Source: Siphonodentalium dalli
Taxonomy: Eukaryota > Mollusca > Scaphopoda > Gadilida > Siphonodentaliidae
DNA: 64,000 nucleotides
Direction of reading: 5' to 3'
Assembly (NCBI GenBank): GCA_032622095.1
Contig: CP136062.1
Span: forward strand, 153,756,875 to 153,820,874
Shown in pieces: positions 1 through 10,432 of this stretch; the stretch's first letter is position 1, and each line of letters opens with the position of its first letter. Both the position numbers and the translations under genes were made by a program. The notes under the pieces are model-generated. The model had not been told where the DNA came from. It saw only the letters and a program-made list of their open reading frames with translations, and did no database searches.

Positions 1-552
1 TGTTGAATTTGAATCTTGACCTTCAAAATCACATCTTCTCATTTTCTGAGGATCGTATTTCAACAACTGCCCGTTATGCAAAATGACATTGTCCATTGAC
101 ATCATGTTATCAGGAATGGACCTCTTGGGTGGTTTCTTGCTCTGGCCTCTATTTCCACCTGTATTTCTGCTCTTTGCCGATTCAGGATATGATTTCCTTT
201 TTGTTTTAATATTTGCCAGCCCTTCAATGCAATCTTTGCTAAACATGGGATGTGCAAACTCATATATCAAGTTGTCTTCATCTACCAAACTCCAGGTGAA
301 ACTATATTCTCTGAATAATCTCCTTAAATTAACAAAGGTTGGAATTTGGACAAAACCTGGATAACAAAGCATCCCTTCTTTTTCGAAACGCTCTTCACCA
401 ACAGTCACAGCAGTTCCATCTTTTGACCATTTTATCATGTAGCTATCACAAGCGACAGCATAGAGTTTATCAGGAAACCGATCCTTTGGGTCAAATGCCA
501 ACCTTACCCTATGTGGGTGACGCTTAATTTGCGCTGCCTCAACAAACGACAT
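1..552 (-). CDS. HSF-type DNA-binding protein, 5' part, truncated by window edge
   Basis: An open frame runs from ATG at 552 to the left edge (184 codons) without a stop. Residues about 26-120 follow the heat-shock-factor winged-helix pattern: FPDKLY (26-31), an IKWS segment (40-43) followed by DGT, an F..E pair at 56/59, a recognition-helix-like region around FVNLRRLF (73-80), and then FAHPMF with a closing IKTKRK. The last part corresponds to the conserved HP-x-F ... IKRK end of HSF domains. The canonical SFVRQLN is altered to TFVNLRR, so this is a divergent, HSFY-like member rather than classical HSF1. A basic Ser/Lys/Arg-rich stretch follows. HSF proteins are nuclear sequence-specific transcription regulators. 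A stop lies in frame upstream, and 552 is the first ATG after it. An acceptor near 580 (ttttcttttgag) would allow an upstream exon instead. The 3' end is missing. Confidence 0.72.
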   Translation of the reverse strand, partial: MSFVEAAQIKRHPHRVRLAFDPKDRFPDKLYAVACDSYMIKWSKDGTAVTVGEERFEKEGMLCYPGFVQIPTFVNLRRLFREYSFTWSLVDEDNLIYEFAHPMFSKDCIEGLANIKTKRKSYPESAKSRNTGGNRGQSKKPPKRSIPDNMMSMDNVILHNGQLLKYDPQKMRRCDFEGQDSNST

Positions 553-1312
553 GTCCACAAAGTCACTAAACAACTTTTCCAAGTCGAATCTCAAAAGAAA
601 ACAGCTGTGAAAACTCCACTCCCGTCTACTTCAAATTCGTTTTTAAATATCGCGCTTCTGTCTACTTCAGAACTCTAATTTTCACAATTAATTGCAAAAG
701 ATTGTTCAGCTGATCTGTAGTATTTCAAATTGAAGCGTTCTTGGTCGAGTTCTGATTGAGAATCTCGAAAAGAATCCGGTCAAAACAATGACAAAAAGAC
801 AATCGAAAATCAAAACAGAAGATCGAAATGACGTCGTCGACACGTGCCCGAAAATGACGTTAATGACGTAAAACCAAAACAACAGCACGTGATTTAAATT
901 GCAGGTGCGACCCAAGCTCACCCAGCGTCGACAACCTCTCCTTGGATTTGGTGCCAACAAGAACGTTAACTACTCGCCTTATAGCTAATTATCTGAGATA
1001 CATGATAACATATTTCAACACAATTTTCTATAATAATTTGCCATATCTTATCATAACTTCATAGCAAACTCCCATAACCGGATAATGCCTTGCAACGGGC
1101 TAGGGTTCTTTATTCCGAAAATGTTCTATTCTGAAGGTTCTTTAGTTCCAAAAAGACATCAGCATCTATATATCTATTTACCCCCTCCCAACCCCAACCC
1201 CCCCCCCCCCCAACAAATGAAACGGTAAATACTATTACCACAGAACAATAATACAACCAAAAGTGAGACTTCATATTTTAAATTCCAAATTGTTCCAGGC
1301 GTCTGTTATTAA
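553..1312. other. Upstream flank of the HSF-like gene, no gene seen
   Basis: No convincing coding frame. It presumably holds the 5' UTR and promoter of the HSF-like gene. There is a C homopolymer at 1198-1211. I see no TATA box that I would trust. Confidence 0.4.
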
Positions 1313-1660
1313 AGATACATAATCCGAATTGACGCTATTAAATTACTATTTCTTTGGCTTCGGGGTAACAATATTTTATTCGAGTCGAGGAACCCACCCA
1401 TCAAAGCTCAGGGTTATCAGATATTGATTTTTGAAAGCTGTCATATTTGGCGGCCTTGAAATATTCGAGGAGCCGACCGACTTATACTCTCGATATAAAT
1501 TTGCGTTGAGCAAAATGTTGAAATATAACACGTTTTGGAACATTTTATACCATAGAGTTGACAGTGGTTAGCATTATTATTGGTAATTAATAGATTCTGT
1601 TAACAGAAGCGTCTTATGAAGAAATGTTGTTGTAATTGTTTTCGTTGTTTATTTGGGATC
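1313..1660. repeat. TTAA element family J, copy 1 (degenerate)
   Basis: Starts directly after TTAA (1309-1312) and matches, in the opposite orientation, the intact family J copy at 58073-58518. Shared blocks include ctttggcttcgggg, gagtcgaggaacc and tcaaagctcag. It ends near the gaagaaatgttgttgt motif shared by all four copies. The right terminal repeat is not recognisable. Confidence 0.6.
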
Positions 1661-2906
1661 TGATGATAATGGGACCATCGACAGATTGTGTACCTTTAAT
1701 AATAGGAAGAAGTATATATGAAGTATAAGTTTATAGTTTTTTTTTGTGTGGAAACATGTCAGACATGGTGTCTGAAACAAAATTATGGATAAACTTCGGC
1801 TAAGTTACTGACATCTGGAAGAAGCGTAAAAGTTCGTAAACAAAATTTTTAATACAATGGCACAATTTACAAACTCGCAGACATGTGGTTTCGTCGCCCG
1901 TCATTTCATCGATATTCTGCAATGCACTATACAAGTGACTGAGTCACAATACTAGCTTATATTGATGACGCCGCCGTTATATATATATTATAGTCTTCTT
2001 TTAGTTGTCTTATGTTTCCCTTTAAGATCCTCCACTTTCCACAGCGTCTTGGGACTAGTTTGCCGGGGTCGGCTGCGTCGTATTCTTACAATTATGAATA
2101 ATATAACACTTTTCGTCTAATTCTGACACATGTATTGCTATTTATGCGACATTCTGAACAATAACTAAGAAAAATGACTGACATGATTGTGTCCGGCGAA
2201 TGAATTTGTCAGGATCAGGAACAGAATTTTCGTCGAAAACCTCAGATTATTCGCAACTAACAAAAAAAAATCTAAATATTATTATACAATAAGGAAGAGT
2301 ATAACATTCTGTCTGTTTCTTACAAATTTAGTATTCGCATGGCTCAATCATTCAAATAAACTGAAACTTCGAAAAATTGCTGGCGTGCAAATCATATATA
2401 AGAATTGCGCACCATGCATGCGTGCAAACTTGTCTCTACTTGGGACCCAATTATTAAGTTATGGCCATTTAAAAAAAACATTTTGAAGAGTCCATATTAG
2501 TACACCATTGTGTACATATAAACACGATAGCGCGATCACCTATGGATTTAATTGAGCAATATATTGAAATAGACCAACACCTATATATTCGATCACCCGC
2601 AATGCACAGACCAATATAATGCATTTTGTATTTGTCCAATGTTTGGGCCAAGCAGAAGAAAATGTTTAGCTGCGCATTGAATCATTGACTAAACACGCGC
2701 GTGATCCTTATAGAGGCTGTATAATGTCGTTCAACATGCATAATTGTTTAAAACCTAAATTGAAAAAATCGGGGGGGGGGGGGGGGGTGTGGCGCCGATT
2801 GTATTGATGGAAAGAGGAAATCCTTCGCCGTGGCGATATCGATTCTATTGCTCAGATAAATGGGCTAACTTCTTCTGTTCCCCTTTTTCTTATAATATTA
2901 CTAATA
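1661..2906. other. Gene-free stretch with a G homopolymer
   Basis: No coding region or repeat family recognised. A pure G run of 17 occupies 2771-2787. The short open frames here show no domain or codon-bias signal. Confidence 0.4.
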
Positions 2907-3400
2907 AAAGATGTGTTATCCGAATTAACGCTCCCAAATTACTATTTCTTTGGCTTCGGGGGTAAAAAATATTTGATTCGAGTCGAGGAACACACCCATC
3001 AAAGCTCAGTGTGATCAGATACCGATTTTTGAAAAATTTTATTGGGGGTAAAAAATATTTGATTCGAGTCGAGGAACACACCCATCAAAGCTCAGTGTGA
3101 TCAGATACCGATTTTTGAAAAATTTTATTTCTCGAAATGTATAATTATTTGTGGCCCAGAAAAGGTCGTCAAAACCGCGGATGAAGATGGATAACTCTAA
3201 AATCAAGTGTAACACGGCCAAATTTCGGGAGTGATAATACGGCCATATTTCGCTGAACAACACGTTGATAAATAACACGTTTTGGAAATTTTTATACCAT
3301 AGGTGACAGAGGTTAGCATTATTTTGCTGTAATTAATAGATTCTGATAACAAAAGCGTATTTTGAAGAAATGTTGTTGTTGTTGTAACTTTATGATATGG
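2907..3400. repeat. TTAA element family J, copy 2, with internal 87-bp duplication
   Basis: Same order of blocks as copy 1 (ctttggcttcggggg, gagtcgaggaacac, caaagctcagtgtg, then gaagaaatgttgttgttg). Positions 2958-3131 hold an 87-bp segment twice in tandem, including ggtaaaaaatatttgattcg, which occurs at both 2961 and 3048. Confidence 0.65.
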
Positions 3401-3613
3401 CAACCGTCTGATGTCGGATTGAGTACATTAAGGTCACAGTGCCGCGAGTTTAGTATGTGCATTCGAACTATCATTGGGCGGCCTGTTGGTCTAATGAGTC
3501 ATGCACATTATACCAATGAAACACGGGGTGGTCTGGAGCAGGACGGATAGAAATTTGAAGCATGAAAATGAAATATAACTTTTTGGAATAATAACATGTT
3601 TTATAGCAATTAA

Positions 3614-3962
3614 CCCTTTCTATACTGAATGGTTTATCCCACCCAGTCATAAAAGTATAGATTGGAAAGCACAGGAAGGGACTATTATTCATCTAGAGGG
3701 GTGTTAAGAAAATATGAGCAGACGGTAGACAATTATTATAGGAAGTGCAGCAGGAATCCTATTCATTGTTGGGAAATGTTCAGATAATAAGTTCAACAAA
3801 CGACACATATGGTCATTTGTTGAATTTATTATCTGAATATTTCCTAATGGATAACTATAACTCGTCAATGAGTATTTAGCATAGAAAGGGCAAATGTGCA
3901 TTGTTATATCTTGGCCTAGATCGTGACATGAGGTTCTATCTATACTCTCGATCGCTACGCCC
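3614..3962. repeat. TTAA element family K, copy 1 (CCCTTTCTATACT terminus)
   Basis: TTAA at 3610-3613 is followed by ccctttctatactgaatgg, which also starts copy 2 at 9562 and appears reverse-complemented at 22748. Inside is a hairpin with arms ggaaatgttcagataataag and its near-complement at about 3770-3845. The far terminus is not certain. Confidence 0.5.
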
Positions 3963-4475
3963 ATAGAGATTATATTCTACCAGTTCAAAACCTGGGAATT
4001 AACTTTTAAATTTTCTGACCTGTTCTGATGGGGAACTTTATGAAATTGAAAACAAAAACAGGGAATATATATTTGCTAGTTAATATAGCTGATCCTTCCT
4101 TAATATATTTCACAGTAGGGGATGATCCTTCCTTAATAATATATTTCACAGTAGGGGATGATCCCATGGCAGGCCGAGATTACATGATGCTGGCGACTTG
4201 TGTGATCCGAGTTCGCAATAAATATTGAATTGATTACCAGGGGGAAATGCCATGATTGCAAACGACGCAAAGCAAAATCGGATCACACAAGTGGTCTGAA
4301 TCATACAATCTCGAGCTGGGACCTCCATCAACTGCAATACATGTATACATTATTATTTATTAATGTATTTATTAAGAAATATATTACCGACGTTGTGTTT
4401 CAATGTTATAAAGCTCCCCGTTAAAACATCAAACAGTTCCCAGGTTTTGAACCGGTGCATGGAGTATGATCTCTA
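3963..4475. repeat. Inverted-repeat element with 33-bp tandem duplication inside
   Basis: The ends are inverted repeats: ccagttcaaaacctgggaa at about 3980 and its complement ttcccaggttttgaaccgg at about 4437, with further pairing outward (tagagat). Inside, 4091-4165 contains a 33-bp unit twice (gatccttccttaat...cacagtagggg), and a second hairpin pairs acttgtgtgatccga with tcggatcacacaagt. No target duplication was identified. Confidence 0.5.
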
Positions 4476-5118
4476 TACAGGCCAGTGCAGCCATAGAGAA
4501 TCATGGAATGATCTAATCCTGGCCAAATTCATTCTCCAATTATAAAATAATTTAAGGGTTATAAACTCCAATATAATGCGTGCAGGAGATATCTTCATCT
4601 ACTATACATTTAACGAATGACCAACTGATCGCTGGTCTGATCAATATAAGCCACGGTTATCAGTGCAGTGTACACTGTGCCCGCCTATACACGTCGTTAT
4701 GTTTACACATCGCTTTTGGTAGGCCTAAGTATACTGCATTGACGGGCTTTCAAATATTTTGTTTACAGCAAATAGATACCAACACAGAAGACTGACTGCC
4801 TAGATATGCCTCGTAATGTATGGCTGCCTGCCATAGACTAACTGTTAATTTGTCGGAGATGTTTCGTTCTTAATTCGTATATGGCAATAAATAGTTAACT
4901 TTGGATTACACAGATATTTGAAACATACACTGTTATAATTAAACATGAAGTATGTTCGCACGAAGACGCGATAAATTGTCTTCTAAAGTGAACACATTGA
5001 TGCCAAAGTGGATTTAATTTACGGACACATTTAGCTCATGTGATTTAACTGTGAGATTCTAGTTTGGTGCCTCGTTCTTTTCGTTTCTCAGTTATATAGT
5101 TCATTCTGCGACCTAGAG
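4476..5118. other. Flank upstream of the Tyr/Gly-rich gene
   Basis: No gene or repeat recognised. The last 60 bases directly precede the ATG at 5119 and would be its 5' UTR if that gene is transcribed. Confidence 0.35.
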
Positions 5119-5362
5119 ATGCCTGGAAACAACAAAAATGATCGTTCAGGTTTGGATACCGTTCGCTCAGACATCGATGAAATCCAGGAACATTCTGATG
5201 TTGTGACCACTCGATATGGACAACGGCAAGTCATAGAACTGCCCTCCATGACAGTGTACAGGGAAATAGCTGGGCCGCACCCCCGATCCATATATGGATC
5301 TGGCGCCTAGAGATGCAGATGCACCCCACATTGATAGCGGAGTACTCTAGGGGTGGTTATCA
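5119..5362 (+). pseudogene. N-terminal part of the Tyr/Gly-rich gene, frame-broken
   Basis: ATG at 5119 opens a frame rich in Asp, Glu, Arg and Ser (starts MPGNNKNDRSG) that ends at TAG 5308-5310. At the CCCCC run around 5280 the coding-like signal moves to the frame starting at 5285 (DPYMDLAPRDADAPHIDSG), which stops at TAG 5348-5350. It then appears to move to a third frame (EYSRGGYHRENPNR), and another TAG at 5363 blocks the frame of the downstream ORF. No GT-AG intron of plausible length removes these breaks. Either this is a decaying gene or retrocopy, or the assembly has small indels at homopolymers. The similar, low-complexity polar composition across the breaks argues that it was once one protein. 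Confidence 0.45.
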
Positions 5363-5365
5363 TAG

Positions 5366-6154
5366 AGAAAACCCCAACCGGGCAGTCCGGAAGCACCTAA
5401 ATTCAGCGCCAGCAGGTATTATCAGACATCACGTGGTAATAAAGCGATAGTCAACTCAAGTACTGAAACTTCACCGAGGGCAACGCCAGGGATTAACGAC
5501 GGAGCAATCCAGGCATATGTGACGTCAGATAATGCAGTTCATTATTACTATGATGGCGATGGTAACCCCTTAAAAGGGCCTCTTCCGGGGGATCGACCAA
5601 ACCAACAGCAAAGACAGCAGGTCAAAGGTCGAAGTTCAAGTAACCTTGCACCAAAAGGAGGCATTGACCGCGACCAAGGATTTATTCTACAAGTGAGTTT
5701 ACAACAAGGGAGAATATCTTCTATAGATCTGAAAAACTCAACCATTGGAATAAGTGAAATTCCAAGCTTCTTGGAAGAAGAGTTGAAGCAGAAATATGGT
5801 GAATATCCATCATTGACAGTACGAGTGGAACACAAACATGGAGAATATTACATTTATGCAGCACCTGGTTCAGGTGGACAGTATTACAGTGTGCACCCAG
5901 GTTTATATGGCGATGGTTATAACCAGCTGTCACCAAGAAGAGATCATAAATTCCGTGACGTGGACTATGGATCGAGGCCTGTATTTTCGAGAGGTCTTCA
6001 GTATGCCTATGTGCAACCTTCATCATACAGTGGTGGAGGGATGGGGTATGGGTATGGTTATGGAGACCCTAGTTATAACAGCTATGGTATGCCCACACGG
6101 GTGCCAGCCCATGATTATAGAAACTTTGATGGCTTTGGTGGAAGGCCTGTGTGA
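5366..6154 (+). CDS. Tyr/Gly-rich protein of unknown function (main open frame)
   Basis: A clean frame of 262 codons runs from just after TAG 5363-5365 to TGA 6152-6154. It has no internal ATG near its start, so it depends on the disrupted segment 5119-5362 for initiation. Composition by region: a Ser/Thr-rich start, a Gln-rich hinge (NQQQRQQ), a more ordered middle (about residues 110-170, with charged and hydrophobic alternation around FLEEELKQKYGEYPSLTVRV), and a low-complexity Tyr/Gly tail (GGGMGYGYGYGDPSYNSYG). There is no signal peptide or membrane segment. I do not recognise the family. The Tyr/Gly tail is of the kind found in RNA-binding or matrix proteins, but no RNA-recognition domain is visible. 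Single-exon structure suggests a retrogene, although no poly-A tail is obvious after the stop. Confidence 0.55.
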   Translation, partial: RKPQPGSPEAPKFSASRYYQTSRGNKAIVNSSTETSPRATPGINDGAIQAYVTSDNAVHYYYDGDGNPLKGPLPGDRPNQQQRQQVKGRSSSNLAPKGGIDRDQGFILQVSLQQGRISSIDLKNSTIGISEIPSFLEEELKQKYGEYPSLTVRVEHKHGEYYIYAAPGSGGQYYSVHPGLYGDGYNQLSPRRDHKFRDVDYGSRPVFSRGLQYAYVQPSSYSGGGMGYGYGYGDPSYNSYGMPTRVPAHDYRNFDGFGGRPV

Positions 6155-6251
6155 CATCTATTTAATTTGTAATGCATCATATAAAAATAATCGCACATGG
6201 TATGTTTTACTTTGTATGTTAGGAAGGTTATGATTATGACAATAAGTCAGA

Positions 6252-6484
6252 TCACTGAGTCGCGGCCGCATTGGATTCATCCAGTTCCATTCCTTGGTTT
6301 CAGAGATTCATCCAGCCCCAGTTCCATGATTTTAGTGCTGCAGGTCAAAGATATGGAGTAGCATTTCCATATATGTGGAGCTTATGAATATTCATGACTT
6401 TCATATATTGAAATGCTACATATACTGTAGCACTAAAACCACGGAACTGGGCCTGGTGGATCCAATATGGCCGCGAGTTAGTGA
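6252..6484. mobile_element. Palindromic MITE, 233 bp
   Basis: The whole element is an imperfect palindrome. The left end tcactgagtcgcggccgc pairs with the right end gcggccgcgagttagtga region (actual right end ggccgcgagttagtga). Inner arms ccagttccatgattttagtg / cactaaaaccacggaactgg and gtagcatttcc / aaatgctac pair too, around a centre near gaatattcatgac. No clear target duplication. Confidence 0.7.
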
Positions 6485-6825
6485 CAGGGTGTATAGATGA
6501 ATATTCATTAACTTTATATCTACCAGAATGTTATCTACAAAAAAAACAGCTGCATAAACATCACTAATTATCCATTCTGAAAACTAGCAACTGTGGTATC
6601 TTTCCACAAAGGCGGCTTTTCCCCTCTACCGCCCCCCCCCCCCCCCCCAACCCCATTGCATAGATCTCTTCTAGACTATTACATTCTTCACACCAACCAA
6701 GTTGAGTTTTTTTGCCAGCGCTGGCTCTCTTCCTCTGTGCTCACCATTTCAGCAATAACATTTATGTTTCTATATTGAGATCCAGTAACAAACTGATGCT
6801 CCCAGCCAATTGTCCCACCCAAGTA
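6485..6825. other. Spacer with C homopolymer
   Basis: No gene. A pure C run spans 6632-6648. Confidence 0.4.
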
Positions 6826-7187
6826 CAGTAATGCTCTAATTAATCGACTCCTTAACCACAGCAGAATTATGGGTAACTTTTCAGGATTTAGTCGGAAATA
6901 TGGCTTGTTGCCATTCATCGGAAAGCTCTTGGGGAGAGCTTTCCGATGAATGGCAACAAGCCATATTTCCAACTCATTTTCCGACTAATTAATCGACTCC
7001 TTAACCATGGCAGAATTATGGGTAACTTTTCAGGATTTAGTCGGAAATATGGCTTGTTGCCATTCATTGGAAAAGCTCTCGGGGAGAGCTTTCCGATGAA
7101 TGGCAACAAGCCATATTTCCGACTAAATCCTGAAAAGTTACCCATAATTCTGCCGTGGTTAAGGAGTCGATTATTAGAGCATTACTG
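6826..7187. mobile_element. Family A palindromic element (TA target), copy 1, one and a half units
   Basis: Flanked by TA on both sides (6824-6825 and 7188-7189). Termini are cagtaatgctctaattaatc and its complement. The arms (ggtaacttttcaggatttag, tcggaaatatggcttgttgc, cattcatcggaaagctct) meet at a centre near cttggggag and repeat as mirror image. A second, nearly complete palindrome is fused inside (from about 6986), so the unit is partly duplicated. TA duplication plus a CAGT terminus points to the Tc1/mariner-pogo group. There is no coding capacity. Confidence 0.8.
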
Positions 7188-7239
7188 TAACTGCAGGTAA
7201 TTGTGTCACACTCTGAAGAGTAATCCACACTCAACTAAA

Positions 7240-7600
7240 AGTCTGAAACCAGGTTGAAGACCCCTGTCCACAAAAGCTTCTATCAATTAATATTGATTAT
7301 ATTCTGAATTTTTCTGTTATAATACATACAATCAAATTGGGACATTTTACGACTTTCGGAGTGTACCAAGCAGGAGAACTCTATCTCTATCTGAGAAAAC
7401 ATGAACCCTTCCATAACGGTCTGTTCTAAAATAGCCCTAAAAACAAATTCCCAATATATAAGAAAATATTGATATAAAATCAATATTAATTTATAGAAGC
7501 ATTTCCGGACAGGTATTGTCAACACATATTTATATACCCCCGTAAACTATATAAAACTTATCTAGGAAGTCATAGGCCATCCTTTCTGATTCTTTAAGGG
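7240..7600. repeat. Family L palindromic element, copy 1
   Basis: Ends are inverted: agcttctatcaattaatatt near 7274 and the complementary aatattaatttatagaagc near 7484, with outer pairing of gacccctgtcc and ggacaggtattgtc. The same layout recurs at 8229-8630. Confidence 0.55.
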
Positions 7601-8228
7601 GTGTCCAACTTGATTTGTGTACTAAAAATTCAATATGCTCAAACCCAGTATAGCTGTTTTTAAATTACCCTGGAAACCCCCTCCAAAAGATTTAAGGATG
7701 TGGCTCAATGGGTCTTCATTTTGGGGCAAGACCTGAAATAATGTGACTTGTCATTTGCAGAATGATGTCCCCATATGCCAGCCTGCTGTGGTTAGGTAAA
7801 TAACATAATTTAGATATAGGTTATTATTGATAGTCTTATCTGTACTGACTAAGCAGAGACCTTATTATCTGAGCACTATTTTAAATTGCTGTCCCTATTC
7901 AGTGTGTGAAATGCCTACACAATGAACACATTCAAACTATTTAAATGCTCTGTGCTTTAGTTCCAACAAAGAACATAAAACCCCAAACCTGAGCACAAAT
8001 CAATGCTTACATTATGAATGGAATAAGTTAAGACATTCATTGTGAATGTCTACACATACATGGTAGAATGACAAAAGTACGCCAATAATTTTTCTTGAGT
8101 AGAAAGAAGCATTGGGTTTTTAATTTGTTTTCTATTTAAAGGCTAATATTTATATTTATTTCAATGTTTCAAACATTTTTGTGTATAATGAGGCATTGAG
8201 TTTTTAATTTTGTTCTTTTCAAAGATTG

Positions 8229-8630
8229 AAGGACGGTCCTCTTTTCCAAAACACGTTTTATATAGTTTCCGGGGTATAAAATAATAGATAGGAGTCGATG
8301 ACACCTGTAGTAAAAATGCTTCTATCAGTTAATATTGATTTTATATTGATGTTTTCTTATATAACGTGATAATCAAGTAGGACATTTTTCATTACTATTT
8401 TTAGGAATTTTAGATAGAGTTAATCTGGATGGTACACTCTGAACGAACGCGAGCCGTTAAATATCGCAAATTGATTGTATGTATCTTATACCAAAATAAT
8501 TTGAAATAAAATCAATATTAATTGATAGAGGCATTTCCAGACAGGGGTCATCGATTCATATTTATTATTTTATACCCAGGAAACTACATACAACTTGTTA
8601 TAGGAAGAGATAGACCATCTTTATACATCC
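8229..8630. repeat. Family L palindromic element, copy 2
   Basis: Nested inverted repeats: tatagtttccggggtataaa (about 8260) pairs with tttatacccaggaaactac (about 8570), tcgatgacacctg with caggggtcatcga (mismatched), and gcttctatcagttaatattg with caatattaattgatagaggc. Outer arms extend to about 8229 and 8630. No coding frame. Confidence 0.6.
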
Positions 8631-8997
8631 TTATTTCAATACTTCAAACATATTTCAGTACTGATGCAATGAAAGTTTGTAACCTCTGGTGGAATGCATC
8701 AGTCAACTATTATTAAGGAAAAAATTGAACCATATCAGTTGAACAATTTAAAGACGTTTTATGGACTTGTTCGGGTGCGTTGTCAATTTGGATTAATATT
8801 CATAAAAATAACTACTTTGAGCAAGATTATTCTCCATTTCTATTTGATCACCCTTCCGGAGTGTTTCACATCACTTTAAGAAAACAGCATCTCAACAAGC
8901 AATAATATATTCCTTCAATCCAACCATAATAGTTAAGACTAACACTCTCATTTCGATTAAGGTTACACAGTTATAACCGAAAAGTTCGAAGATTTAG

Positions 8998-9207
8998 CAA
9001 TGCTCTAATTAATCTACTTCTTAACGACAGCAGAATTATGGGTAACTTTTCAGGATTTAGTCGGAAATATGGCTTGTTGCCATTCATCGGAAAGCTCTCG
9101 GTGAGAGCTTTCCGATGAATGGCAACAAGCCATATTTCCGACTAAATCCTGAAAAGTTACCCATAATTCTGCTGTGGTTAAGAAGATGATTAATTAGAGC
9201 ATTACTG
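8998..9207. mobile_element. Family A palindromic element, copy 2
   Basis: A single complete palindrome of about 210 bp: caatgctctaattaatc at the left and gattaattagagcattactg at the right, flanked by TA on the right. The arms are nearly identical to copies 1, 3 and 4, with centre gctctcggtgagagc. Confidence 0.8.
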
Positions 9208-9561
9208 TATAGCACGTGAATTTGTCTTGAATCTGTTCAGTGATAACTCATAAACTTAATTTCAACAAGAGTTATTTTTTATAATTTAATCAGCTGATTT
9301 AATCCCAATATTGGTAAAAAAATATCTAGTTTTCAAAATATATTTCCATAAAATAAATACACTCCTTGCGGTCAACAATTATGTCTTGGGGAACAGACGC
9401 CTTACCAATCACGCATCCATTTGAAGAGAAACTTCATTTTTATCATTTTCATTGTTTAGTCAGTTACAGTCAACAATATTGTCCTCTTGACACCTGTGCT
9501 TTCAGGGAGAGTGAAAGACACCGATTAATGTTATCTAGAAATAACCTTGATGGCTAATTAA

Positions 9562-9913
9562 CCCTTTCTATACTAAATGGGTTCTCCCTGTCAGTTAATA
9601 AGTGTACATTGGAATGATCTATTATTCATTTGGAGGGATGTTAAGGTGATAAAAGCAGACAATAAAAAAATTAATGCGCAGGAGCCCTATATTTATTGAT
9701 ACAGTGATTATTTCAATGTAATGCCCACCCTAAGCAACGACAGGCTGGTAAATGCAGTGTGTAAAAAATAATCAACTCTTTCACAAACCAATTTGTCTTT
9801 ATTTGGAATAATCCTGTTGTAAGATATATATGGGAATATTGAAGTCATATCATACTCTATGTTGTTTTGTTGGACTTGTTGCTCCATTCCCACTATTCTA
9901 TGTAAAATGTTCA
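9562..9913. repeat. TTAA element family K, copy 2
   Basis: TTAA at 9558-9561 is followed by ccctttctatactaaatggg. The interior shows tcagttaataagtgtacatt and ggagggatgttaaggtgataaaag as in the other K copies. It ends at the TTAA (9914-9917) that also borders family H. Confidence 0.5.
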
Positions 9914-9917
9914 TTAA

Positions 9918-10172
9918 CCCTTTCATGATGACAGCTGCGTTGGTGCAGCATTAAAGACCCTGTGCCAGTGCATTCTCTTATATATGCGAGTCTCCCATAG
10001 GGAGCCTTGCATATATCAGAGAATGTACTGGCTTACAAGGTCAAGGTAAATGTTAGGCCAATGTATTCTCTTATATATGTGAGTCTCCCTATGGGAGAAT
10101 CACATATATAAGAGAATGCATTCAATGGCATTGCATTGCATTGGCTTTCACAAAATTTCAGTCATGGAAGGG
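9918..10172. mobile_element. TTAA element family H, copy 1
   Basis: Bounded by TTAA at 9914-9917 and 10173-10176. Terminal repeats are ccctttcatgatgac and gtcatggaaggg. It holds two hairpins of the shared 69-bp type, at about 9964-10032 (arms ccagtgcattctcttatat) and 10057-10125. TTAA plus a CCCTTT start is the piggyBac pattern. There is no transposase frame, so it is non-autonomous. Confidence 0.75.
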
Positions 10173-10176
10173 TTAA

Positions 10177-10400
10177 AGAGGTACTGTACACTAAATCCGG
10201 CCATTTATGGACCATCTCCTTTTATACTCAACAGAATATATGCAACAAATGAATGAATCTAAGCCTTATATGAGTGTAACATACACTCATTTCATATAGC
10301 ACATATTTTGCACTAATCCATGGCTCAAATTCATTCATTTGCTGCATATATTCTGTTTAGTATAAAAGGAGATGATCCCATAAATGTCCGGATTTAGTGC

Positions 10401-10402
<2 letters not shown>
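10177..10402. mobile_element. TTAA element family D, copy 1
   Basis: Starts right after the TTAA shared with family H (10173-10176) with agaggtactgtacactaaat. It is palindromic: tccttttatactcaacagaa at the left pairs with the copy near 10345, and gaatgaatctaagcc with the mirrored ggctcaaattcattc. The right end ggatttagtgcaa merges into a 30-base C run, so the right TTAA is lost. Confidence 0.7.

Positions 10403-10432
<30 letters not shown>
10403..10432. repeat. C homopolymer (30 bases)
   Basis: An uninterrupted C run abutting the right end of the family D element. The length may be unreliable in the assembly. Confidence 0.85.

Noticed and set aside
3980-4450. tRNA gene suggested by ggttcaaaacc B-box-like strings
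   Set aside because: No A box or cloverleaf; the strings are arms of an inverted repeat.
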